From assembly GCA_947484535.1 (NCBI GenBank), contig CANKPO010000088.1, forward strand, positions 1-6,086: a stretch of DNA of 6,086 bases. Reading direction: 5' to 3'. This document shows, piece by piece, positions 1-6,086 of this stretch. The DNA comes from Caulobacteraceae bacterium. GTDB lineage: Bacteria; Pseudomonadota; Alphaproteobacteria; Caulobacterales; Caulobacteraceae. The notes under the pieces are model-generated. The model was not told the origin of the DNA. It was given only the letters and a program-made list of their open reading frames with translations, and made no database searches. A program made the position numbers and the translations under genes. Numbering within the stretch: the stretch's first letter is position 1; each line of letters starts with the position of its first letter.

Positions 1-22
1 CCCTCAGGTTCGGGTGAACTGA

Positions 23-448
23 TTAGGGGCGCACCGCCGAGGCATCGCGCCGGATCCGCTCGACCATGGACCTTAGGCCGTTAGAGCGCTGGCTCGATAG
101 GGCACCGCTAAGACCCAAACGGTCAAAGGCCTTCTGAGCGTCAAAGGCGAGGATGTCTTGAGCGGTTCGGCTGGAATAGAGCCTGAGGACCAGGGCCACC
201 AATCCCCGCACAATGTGGGCGTCGGAATCCCCCCGAAAGGTCAAGTGGGTTCCGTCTGTGGTTTCTGTGACCAACCAGACCTGGCTTGCACAGCCCCGGA
301 CCTTGTTCTGGTCGCTGCGCTCGGTGTCGCTGAGGGGGGCAAGGTCGCGGCCCAGATCGATGACGTGGCGATAGCGCTCTTCCCAGTCGCCGAGCATCTC
401 AAACTCGGCTTCCAGATCGTCTAGTTCGTCATTCATGGTCGCAGACAT
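23..448 (-). CDS. sufE: SufE family sulfur acceptor / cysteine desulfurase activator
   Basis: SufE proteins take persulfide sulfur from a cysteine desulfurase (SufS) and pass it on for Fe-S cluster assembly in the cytoplasm. The diagnostic block is present: NKVRGCASQVWL, with the sulfur-accepting Cys at residue 53 (49 from the later start), corresponding to Cys51 of E. coli SufE. The preceding GDWEERYRHVIDLGRDL segment is the usual SufE N-terminal helix region. Length from the chosen ATG at 446-448 is 141 residues, close to the family norm of about 140. The ATG at 434-436 (137 residues) is almost equally good; neither has a clear Shine-Dalgarno. The frame stays open to a TTG at 532, but the extra Trp/Arg/Lys-rich residues are not SufE-like. 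No other suf gene is in view, so this is a stand-alone copy divergent from a histidine kinase. Family assignment is firm; the exact symbol (sufE versus a csdE-like paralogue) is less so. Confidence 0.93.
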   Translation of the reverse strand: MSATMNDELDDLEAEFEMLGDWEERYRHVIDLGRDLAPLSDTERSDQNKVRGCASQVWLVTETTDGTHLTFRGDSDAHIVRGLVALVLRLYSSRTAQDILAFDAQKAFDRLGLSGALSSQRSNGLRSMVERIRRDASAVRP

Positions 449-474
449 GGGCTCAGCCGTAGACAGAAGCTTGA

Positions 475-487
475 CGCCAGATTGGCG
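475..487. repeat. Short perfect dyad CGCCA-GAT-TGGCG
   Basis: Five-base arms around a three-base centre lie 27 bases upstream of the chosen sufE start. The position would suit an operator near the sufE promoter, but arms this short occur by chance in GC-rich DNA, and no known regulator site is recognised. Confidence 0.3.
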
Positions 488-650
488 CTCGCCGTTGAGC
501 GTCCACTTAGGCCGTGACCAGCCCGAAGGCAACGGTGCGCTCGGGGCTGTAAAGAACTCACAGGCTCATACACAGGAATCTGGCCCCTCGGTTCGCTTGT
601 GGATTGTGCGCAGTCGCGTCTTGGCCAGCGGGGGCGTAAAGAGATTGACC

Positions 651-667
651 GAAAGGACTATCCTCTG
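651..667 (+). promoter_or_regulatory. Possible ribosome binding site with CTG start for the kinase
   Basis: AAAGGA at 652-657 is the only good Shine-Dalgarno-like sequence near the kinase start. It lies 7 bases before an in-frame CTG at 665-667. The ATG at 686, the conventional choice, has no purine-rich stretch in the preceding 16 bases. CTG starts are rare, so this is only a candidate; it would add seven residues to the N-terminus and not change the domain picture. Confidence 0.3.
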
Positions 668-685
668 AGCCCGACCCGTAAGCCT

Positions 686-2059
<1,374 letters not shown>

Positions 2060-2075
2060 TCTGTTTGATCTGAGC

Positions 2076-3002
2076 CTATTTCTGGCCTGAGGCTAGGAAG
2101 GCGCGCCCCGCCGCAAAATCACCGACTTCAATATAGGCAGTTCGGACACTGTCCCCGTCACGGCCCGCAAAGACAAAGTCGACCCTGACGGCCTCGCGGG
2201 GGTCCAACTCTGCCATGGCCGCCGCTGCCGCTGGTGGCCAGCGAAAGGCGGTGCCGGTCTTGGCCTTGGCAGGCAGAAGATAGGGATCAGCCTCGCGGCG
2301 ATCTTCGGCCAGGATGGCGCGGGACACCGACAGCGGCGCGGCCCTGGCATGGAGCGGGATCTTGCCCTTATCATCCGCAACCCGGGCATTGAGATAGGGC
2401 CTTGGGGCCTTGGTCAGGTCGCGCATCATGATCCGCGCGCTATAGGGGATGGCCCCATCTGCAAAGCTCGCCGCCGCCACCAGGCCGCTTGATCCTGATC
2501 GAGATGCGATCCCAAAGGTCATGCTGTCCCAGCCAAACCGTGCGGTTTGGTAAAGCTGCCAACTTGCCGTGTGAACGGCTTGCCCACGGCTGGCCGCCCA
2601 TCCGGCCGTATCGCCCGGAAAGTCCATTCGCGTTAGACGGCTATAGGCGGCAAAGGCGGATCTTACCCGGTTGGCGGCCACTGTCAGGTCTTTGGACTGA
2701 CAGGGCACCGAATTGGACCGCAAGGTCGCTTGGCGCGCCGTGTCCTTGATCACATCCTGATCGACGCCCGCGCGCAGGGCCGCGCCGCGCGCCTGCAAGC
2801 GGGCCGCATCAAGGGCGACCGTGATTTGCGGGGCAAACAGGTTGCAGCGACGGTCAGCGACGCTCATCACTGTGCGTTCATAGAAAAGGTCAAGGGCCGT
2901 CGCCTGAGCGGTCGGTGCAATCATTATGGCCACCGCAGTGGCTAGCCACCCGATCCCCTTTAGATCTATCGAGCGTTGCGGCATTTTGCGCGGGCTCATC
3001 AT
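2076..3002 (-). CDS. Exported protein of unknown function with two cysteines
   Basis: I do not recognise the family. From the ATG at 3000-3002 it has 308 residues (307 from the adjacent ATG at 2997-2999; M7 at 2982-2984 is also possible). The N-terminus is a plausible Sec signal peptide: basic residues, a hydrophobic core around 17-30, and Ala-X-Ala cleavage options after residues 34 or 36. The mature part has exactly two cysteines, Cys53 in DRRCNLF and Cys101 in SVPCQSKD, which suggests one disulfide in the periplasm. An alpha-helical, Ala/Arg-rich first half is followed by a Ser/Gly-rich stretch and a C-terminal part with beta character (VRVDFVFAGRDGDS). No catalytic motif or lipobox is evident. 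The frame extends upstream to 3212 but would then overlap the DUF1491 gene, and the added sequence lies before the signal peptide, so I reject it. The gene converges with the kinase (16 bases between stops) and diverges from DUF1491 across 85 bases. Confidence 0.8.
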   Translation of the reverse strand: MMSPRKMPQRSIDLKGIGWLATAVAIMIAPTAQATALDLFYERTVMSVADRRCNLFAPQITVALDAARLQARGAALRAGVDQDVIKDTARQATLRSNSVPCQSKDLTVAANRVRSAFAAYSRLTRMDFPGDTAGWAASRGQAVHTASWQLYQTARFGWDSMTFGIASRSGSSGLVAAASFADGAIPYSARIMMRDLTKAPRPYLNARVADDKGKIPLHARAAPLSVSRAILAEDRREADPYLLPAKAKTGTAFRWPPAAAAAMAELDPREAVRVDFVFAGRDGDSVRTAYIEVGDFAAGRAFLASGQK

Positions 3003-3041
3003 CACAATCTGATTTCTTACTAGGTGCGAGATGCAGGCTGG

Positions 3042-3067
3042 ATGATACTGCGCAAACCTTTCGTCAA
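3042..3067 (-). promoter_or_regulatory. Possible promoter for the exported two-cysteine protein
   Basis: On the minus strand, TTGACG (3067-3062) is followed after 14 bases by TATCAT (3047-3042). The -35 is close to ideal and the -10 matches TATAAT at five of six positions. The spacer is short for an E. coli-type promoter but fits the looser spacing known for Caulobacter housekeeping promoters. The predicted transcript would start about 30 bases before the ATG at 3002. Confidence 0.35.
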
Positions 3068-3071
3068 GGTT
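3055..3071. repeat. Perfect dyad AACCTT-N5-AAGGTT in divergent control region
   Basis: Six-base perfect arms (3055-3060 and 3066-3071) flank a five-base centre. The dyad covers the possible -35 element of the minus-strand gene and ends 16 bases before the GTG start of the DUF1491 gene. It could be an operator, or a small hairpin in the plus-strand leader. No specific regulator is recognised from the sequence. Confidence 0.4.
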
Positions 3072-3087
3072 ATTCACGAGGCCATGT

Positions 3088-3420
3088 GTGATCCTATCGA
3101 CTGATATCTGGGTGGCCGCCCTGATCCGCCGGGCCGAACTTGGCGGAGGGTTCGGTGTTGTGGCCCACAAGGGTGATGCACGCGCCGGATCGGTCTTGGT
3201 CAAGGCCTTCAATCAGAGCACCAGCACCGTCCGGGTCTTTGCCGAAGCCACCAAGGGCGATGGGTCACGGGTCTGGATGCAGCCCCTGTCGGCGACAGAC
3301 GAGCCCTCTGCCGATGCCTATCTGGCCCGCAGCCTGCGAATTGATCCAGATCTTTGGGTGGTAGAGATTGAAGACCGCGAAGGTCGACATTTCCTCGTCG
3401 AGCCTGTCGACGGCACTTAA
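3088..3420 (+). CDS. DUF1491 family protein
   Basis: The 110-residue product carries the features I know from DUF1491, a small cytoplasmic family of unknown function widespread in alphaproteobacteria. These are the N-terminal block IWVAALIRRAELGG (8-21), the GDARAGSVLVK strand (29-39), and the C-terminal signature DPDLWVVEIEDREGRHFL (86-103). Length is typical for the family. The start is GTG at 3088-3090, with GAGG at 3078-3081 six bases upstream. An ATG at 3084 is out of frame and meets a stop after six codons. There are no membrane segments or signal peptide, and no metal-binding or catalytic pattern is visible. It is the first of three plus-strand genes and is followed after 76 bases by an unknown gene. 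Its function cannot be deduced from the context. Confidence 0.93.
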   Translation: MILSTDIWVAALIRRAELGGGFGVVAHKGDARAGSVLVKAFNQSTSTVRVFAEATKGDGSRVWMQPLSATDEPSADAYLARSLRIDPDLWVVEIEDREGRHFLVEPVDGT

Positions 3421-3496
3421 ATTCTTGACCAAATCATAATCGTCGCCGCAAACTTCATACTCCTGCTTCATGGCGCAGGAACGGGGGACGACCCGC

Positions 3497-3877
3497 ATGC
3501 ATTTTTTGCTTAATGATGTGGTGTTCAATCTTTCGGGGGGGAATTTTTCATTGCCGCCCGCTGACACCAATTCTGCTCGGTTGAAAATCAATGATGTGAT
3601 CCATTTGGGGGCTGAACTCTTCTCGGCCAACCCCAATCTGGCCCACGAAGACCCGGCGCGGTCCTTGCGTTTGATCGGGCTCATCCTGAGCAAGGTTTCG
3701 AATGTGAATGCGGCCCTGTTCTTTGTGCCCAAGAAGGGTTGTCCGCCGCAACAGGTCTCGTACCGGTTTGCTGAGCTGAGTTTCCCGATCATGGCCGAGC
3801 TGGTCAATCAGCAAGCCAAGGGTAATATGACCCCTGCCTATGTAAATTCTCAGGTTTGGGCGCGGCTCCCTGGCTGA
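3497..3877 (+). CDS. Hypothetical protein, unrecognised family
   Basis: I do not recognise this 126-residue protein. The start at 3497 is preferred because GGGGGA at 3483-3488 lies 8 bases upstream; an in-frame ATG at 3470 would add nine residues but has no ribosome binding site. No signal peptide or membrane helix is evident. The N-terminus (MHFLLNDVVFNLSGG) looks beta-rich; the centre has an amphipathic helix (RSLRLIGLILSKV) followed by a hydrophobic strand (NAALFFVPKKG). There is one Cys, in KKGCPPQQ. The first 35 or so codons use many A/T-ending codons (TTT, CTT, AAT, GAT), unlike prfC and the kinase; later codons look normal. A run of seven G (3535-3541) and one of six T (3502-3507) fall near the start. 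It lies between the DUF1491 gene and prfC on the same strand, which may mean co-transcription. That it is a real gene is supported by the ribosome binding site, the tidy packing and its codon use, but not by homology. Confidence 0.68.
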   Translation: MHFLLNDVVFNLSGGNFSLPPADTNSARLKINDVIHLGAELFSANPNLAHEDPARSLRLIGLILSKVSNVNAALFFVPKKGCPPQQVSYRFAELSFPIMAELVNQQAKGNMTPAYVNSQVWARLPG

Positions 3878-3918
3878 GTTTTGGTGACATTGGCGCTTGG
3901 GTCGGCTATCGCCCGATC

Positions 3919-5520
3919 ATGAGCAACCATACGCCCTCCGTCGAGGCCGCCCGTCGGCGGACCTTCGCCATCATCTCGCACCCTGACGCCGGCAAGACCA
4001 CCTTGACCGAGAACCTGCTGCTGGCTGGCGGGGCCATCCGGGCCGCCGGCGCGGTGCGTGCGCGCGGCGAGCAGAGGCGCACCCGGTCCGACTGGATGAA
4101 GATCGAGCGCGAGCGCGGCATTTCGGTCTCGGCCAGCGTCATGACCTTCGACCATGAAGGGCTGATGTTCAATCTGCTCGACACGCCGGGCCACGAAGAC
4201 TTTTCGGAAGATACTTACCGCACCCTGACCGCCGCTGATGCAGCCGTCATGGTGCTGGATGCGGCCAAAGGCATCGAGCCCCAGACCCTGAAACTGTTCG
4301 AGGTCTGCCGCCTGCGCGACATCCCCATCGTCACCTTCATCAACAAGATGGACCGCGAGGCCCAGGACCCGATTGAGTTGTTGGACGAGATCGCCTCCAA
4401 GCTGGCCCTTGATCCGGCACCGCTCTATTGGCCTGCCGGTTCCGGCAACCGTTTCCGGGGCATGCTCGACCTGCGCACCCGCATGTTTCAGCCCTTCACC
4501 AAGCGGCCCTCGTCGGAGCTGCAAGAGCACCCGAGCGCCGTAGCCCTGAACGGCAACGCCATCAGCCCCTATCTCGATCCAGACGAGCAGGCCGAGCTGG
4601 AAGAGATGTCCTCGCTGGTGCAAGAGGCCGCCAAGCCCTTTGACCCGCAGGCCTTTCTTGAGGGCCATATGACGCCGGTCTTCTTTGGCTCGGCCCTGCG
4701 CCATTTCGGGGTCGATCAACTCTTGGCAGGCCTTGGAACCTACGCGCCGTCGCCCAAGCCGCTCAAGGCTCTTCGCGCGGGGGCGGACACCCATGTGGTG
4801 CCGGGTGATCCTGAAGTGTCCGGCTTTGTCTTTAAGGTCCAAGCCAATATGGACCCCAACCATCGTGACCGGATCGCGTTCCTTCGCCTCTCCTCTGGCC
4901 GCTTCCAGCGCGGCATGAAGCTGAAGGTGCAGAACACGGGCCGTCAGATCAGCGTCAATGCCCCGATCATGTTCTTTGCGTCGGACCGCGAGTTGGCCGA
5001 AGAGGCCTTTGCCGGGGACGTGATCGGCATCCCCAACCACGGCGTCCTGCGCGTCGGTGACAGCCTGTCCGAGAGCGGTATTGTGCGCTTCGCTGGCCTG
5101 CCCAACTTCGCGCCGGAAATATTGCGCAAGGTGCGGGTCAAGGATCCGCTCAAGGCCAAGCACCTGAAAAAGGCGCTCGAGGGTCTGGCCGAGGAGGGGG
5201 TGACGCAACTGTTCCGTCCCACCTTCGGCGCCGATTTCATCGTTGGGGCCGTGGGTCAGTTGCAGTTCGAAGTCATGCAGGATCGGCTTGGCGGCGAATA
5301 TGCCCTCGATGTGATCTTTGAGAATGCCCCCTTTGCCGAGGCGCGCTGGATCGGCGGGGCTCGCGCCGATGTAGAGGACTTCTCGAACAAGCACCGCACG
5401 GCCATGGCCGTCGATATTGATGACCAGCCGGTGTTCTTGGCCAAGTCCTCATGGGAGATCGGCTATGTGGCCGAGAAGTTCCCCAAGGTCTCGTTCCACA
5501 AGACCCGCGAGCGCGGTTAG
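3919..5520 (+). CDS. prfC: Peptide chain release factor 3 (RF3), translational GTPase
   Basis: RF3 is a ribosome-associated GTPase that removes RF1 or RF2 after peptide release and so recycles them. From the ATG at 3919 the product is 533 residues, against 529 in E. coli. All G motifs are intact: G1 SHPDAGKTT (20-28), G2 in the ERGISVSASVM segment, G3 DTPGHEDF (88-95), G4 NKMD (142-145) and G5 around GSAL (257-260). SDWMKIERERGIS, just before the G2 region, separates RF3 from EF-G. A beta-barrel domain follows, with FVFKVQANMDPNHRDRIAFL, and then the RF3 C-terminal domain with VGAVGQLQFEVMQDRL. The frame is open back to a TTG at 3856, but those extra 21 residues overlap the upstream gene and are not RF3-like. 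No strong Shine-Dalgarno precedes 3919. The gene lies 41 bases after the unknown gene and ends 4 bases before the convergent small gene. A long open frame opposite it is a codon-bias shadow. Confidence 0.97.
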   Translation: MSNHTPSVEAARRRTFAIISHPDAGKTTLTENLLLAGGAIRAAGAVRARGEQRRTRSDWMKIERERGISVSASVMTFDHEGLMFNLLDTPGHEDFSEDTYRTLTAADAAVMVLDAAKGIEPQTLKLFEVCRLRDIPIVTFINKMDREAQDPIELLDEIASKLALDPAPLYWPAGSGNRFRGMLDLRTRMFQPFTKRPSSELQEHPSAVALNGNAISPYLDPDEQAELEEMSSLVQEAAKPFDPQAFLEGHMTPVFFGSALRHFGVDQLLAGLGTYAPSPKPLKALRAGADTHVVPGDPEVSGFVFKVQANMDPNHRDRIAFLRLSSGRFQRGMKLKVQNTGRQISVNAPIMFFASDRELAEEAFAGDVIGIPNHGVLRVGDSLSESGIVRFAGLPNFAPEILRKVRVKDPLKAKHLKKALEGLAEEGVTQLFRPTFGADFIVGAVGQLQFEVMQDRLGGEYALDVIFENAPFAEARWIGGARADVEDFSNKHRTAMAVDIDDQPVFLAKSSWEIGYVAEKFPKVSFHKTRERG

Positions 5521-5524
5521 GAAT

Positions 5525-5767
5525 CTACTTCTTCGCGGGCTTGACCTTGACCGGCTTCATTGGGGTAACCGGCGTGCTGGGGGCCATCCTGAGGCGGGGG
5601 GCGTTGGCGCCGCTCTGAATGTGGAGCTTGCCCTTATAGGGCTTTAGCGCGGGCGGGGTCCCGTCGCTTGCGGGCTTGGCCAGAGGCAGACGGCTCTCAG
5701 AGGCTAAGGCGCTGGTACTAAGGCCCAAGACCAAGCTGACCGAGATTAAGGTAAGACGCAGGCCCAT
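5525..5767 (-). CDS. Small exported Pro/Lys-rich protein, function unknown
   Basis: The 80-residue product starts with a clear signal peptide: MGLR, then a hydrophobic core (LTLISVSLVLGLSTS) and an ALA cleavage site after residue 22. The mature part of about 58 residues is rich in Pro, Lys and Ala, strongly basic, has no cysteine, and ends in alternating Pro-Val-Lys (VTPMKPVKVKPAKK). It is probably periplasmic and largely disordered; no domain is recognised. The ATG at 5765-5767 lies 3 bases after the permease stop codon. AGGGGG (5782-5777 on the minus strand), inside the last permease codons, gives a good ribosome binding site with 9 bases of spacing. This suggests translational coupling to the permease. 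Whether it helps transport is unknown. It lacks a substrate-binding fold, so it is not the transporter's binding protein. Confidence 0.75.
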   Translation of the reverse strand: MGLRLTLISVSLVLGLSTSALASESRLPLAKPASDGTPPALKPYKGKLHIQSGANAPRLRMAPSTPVTPMKPVKVKPAKK

Positions 5768-5770
5768 CGC

Positions 5771-6086
5771 CTAACGCCCCCTGAAACGGCGCAGGATCGC
5801 CTGTTCACTGGCCTGAAGCACGGCATGGAGCAGCGCCCCCATCAGCGACAGAACAATCACGGCGGCAAAGGTCTTGGCGGTCTGGAGCCGGTTGCTGGAT
5901 TCCAAGATGCGCCAGGCTAGCCCTTGGGATCCGCCAGACCCAGCCACAAACTCGGCCACCACCGCCCCGATGACTGCCAGACCGCCCGCCACCTTATGGC
6001 CTTCGAGGATGAAGGGTGTGGCTGAGGGGATCCGCAGCCGCTGCAGCTTTTGCCATGGCGTTGCACCATAGAGGTCGAACAGGCGC
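5771..6086 (-). CDS. ABC transporter permease, SsuC/TauC/nitrate-type, C-terminal part (cut by window edge)
   Basis: The frame is open from the right edge of the window to a TAG at 5773-5771, so about 104 C-terminal residues of a permease are visible. The cytoplasmic EAA loop that contacts the ATPase is present (LYGATPWQKLQRLRIPSATP, with the conserved Gly). It is followed by a membrane segment VAGGLAVIGAVVAEFVAGSG, a short loop with the GGSQGLAWRILE motif typical of the SsuC/TauC/NrtB/ThiX-like group, and a last helix TFAAVIVLSLMGALLHAVL, ending in RRFRGR. An internal GTG at 5992 is not the start, since homologous sequence continues beyond it. The substrate cannot be told from this end: sulfonate, taurine, nitrate, pyrimidine or thiamine-precursor importers all share these features. 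The ATPase and binding protein are presumably beyond the window. It is followed by the small exported protein after 3 bases. Confidence 0.92.
   Translation of the reverse strand, partial: RLFDLYGATPWQKLQRLRIPSATPFILEGHKVAGGLAVIGAVVAEFVAGSGGSQGLAWRILESSNRLQTAKTFAAVIVLSLMGALLHAVLQASEQAILRRFRGR

Larger units (their letters stand above)
449..685. other. Divergent intergenic region between sufE and histidine kinase gene
   Basis: This 237-base stretch separates two divergently transcribed genes and should hold promoters for both. I see a perfect short dyad (CGCCA-GAT-TGGCG, 475-487), one GANTC site (GAATC, 576-580) that would be a CcrM-type methylation site in alphaproteobacteria, and a purine-rich AAAGGA at 652-657 that may serve a non-ATG start of the kinase. 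No -35/-10 pair convinced me on either strand. Reading frames through the region are open, but none encodes a recognisable protein. Confidence 0.6.

Noticed and set aside
1..22. Possible C-terminal end of a plus-strand gene, with TGA at 20-22
   Set aside because: Only six codons are visible, so a convergent upstream gene cannot be supported or excluded.
581..597. Sigma-54-like TGGCCCC...TTCGC upstream of the kinase
   Set aside because: The spacing between the GG and GC elements is one base too long and the -12 element does not match TTGC.
158..668. Two plus-strand frames (158-424 and 435-668) across sufE and its upstream region
   Set aside because: The first is antisense to SufE. The second covers the divergent intergenic region, has no recognisable product, and its ATG overlaps the sufE start.
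3421..3496. TTGACC (3425-3430) and CATAAT (3435-3440) upstream of the unknown gene as a promoter
   Set aside because: The two elements are only 4 bases apart, and no other correctly spaced partner was found for either.
3265..3807. Minus-strand open frames (180 and 88 codons) opposite DUF1491 and the unknown gene
   Set aside because: They overlap the certain DUF1491 gene, and their translations show no domain. The plus-strand frame has the better ribosome binding site and packs neatly before prfC.
3850..5394. A 514-codon open frame on the minus strand opposite prfC
   Set aside because: It lies wholly antisense to a complete, motif-intact RF3. Its sequence is low-complexity His/Gly/Leu/Gln-rich with no recognisable domain, as expected from the strong third-position GC bias of prfC.

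Overview
This looks like an ordinary chromosomal segment from a GC-rich alphaproteobacterium. Caulobacterales or a close relative is the best guess. That rests on a DUF1491 protein, which I know as an alphaproteobacterial family, on a DivJ/PleC-type histidine kinase core, on a SufE of alphaproteobacterial style, and on strong G/C third-position codon use. The placement is inference from protein character only; there is no rRNA or tRNA in the window. I see no transposase, integrase, CRISPR array, phage gene or toxin-antitoxin pair.

Layout from left to right. (1) 23-448, minus: a stand-alone SufE-family sulfur acceptor. (2) About 449-685: a 237-base divergent intergenic region with a short dyad and a possible non-ATG start for the next gene. 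(3) 686-2059, plus: a membrane-anchored sensor histidine kinase with two N-terminal membrane helices, a PAS-like region and a complete HisKA/HATPase core. (4) 2076-3002, minus: an exported protein of unknown function with two cysteines, convergent with the kinase. (5) 3003-3087: a short divergent control region with a perfect 6-base-arm dyad and a possible minus-strand promoter. (6) 3088-3420, plus: a DUF1491 protein. (7) 3497-3877, plus: an unrecognised 126-residue protein, AT-richer at its start. (8) 3919-5517 plus the stop codon: peptide chain release factor 3 (prfC). (9) 5525-5767, minus: a small exported Pro/Lys-rich protein, convergent with prfC. (10) 5771 to the right edge, minus: the C-terminal end of a SsuC/TauC-type ABC transporter permease.

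Organisation. Genes 6-8 run in the same direction with short gaps (76 and 41 bases) and may be co-transcribed, but they share no obvious pathway. The permease and the small exported protein are separated by 3 bases and are probably translationally coupled. The other neighbours are divergent or convergent, so the window is a patchwork of housekeeping genes (Fe-S sulfur transfer, translation termination), one signalling gene, one transporter and three proteins of unknown function. I did not find a convincing new multi-gene system. The items most worth following up are the possible DivJ-like identity of the kinase, the dyad between the divergent genes at 3003-3087, and the three unknown proteins.
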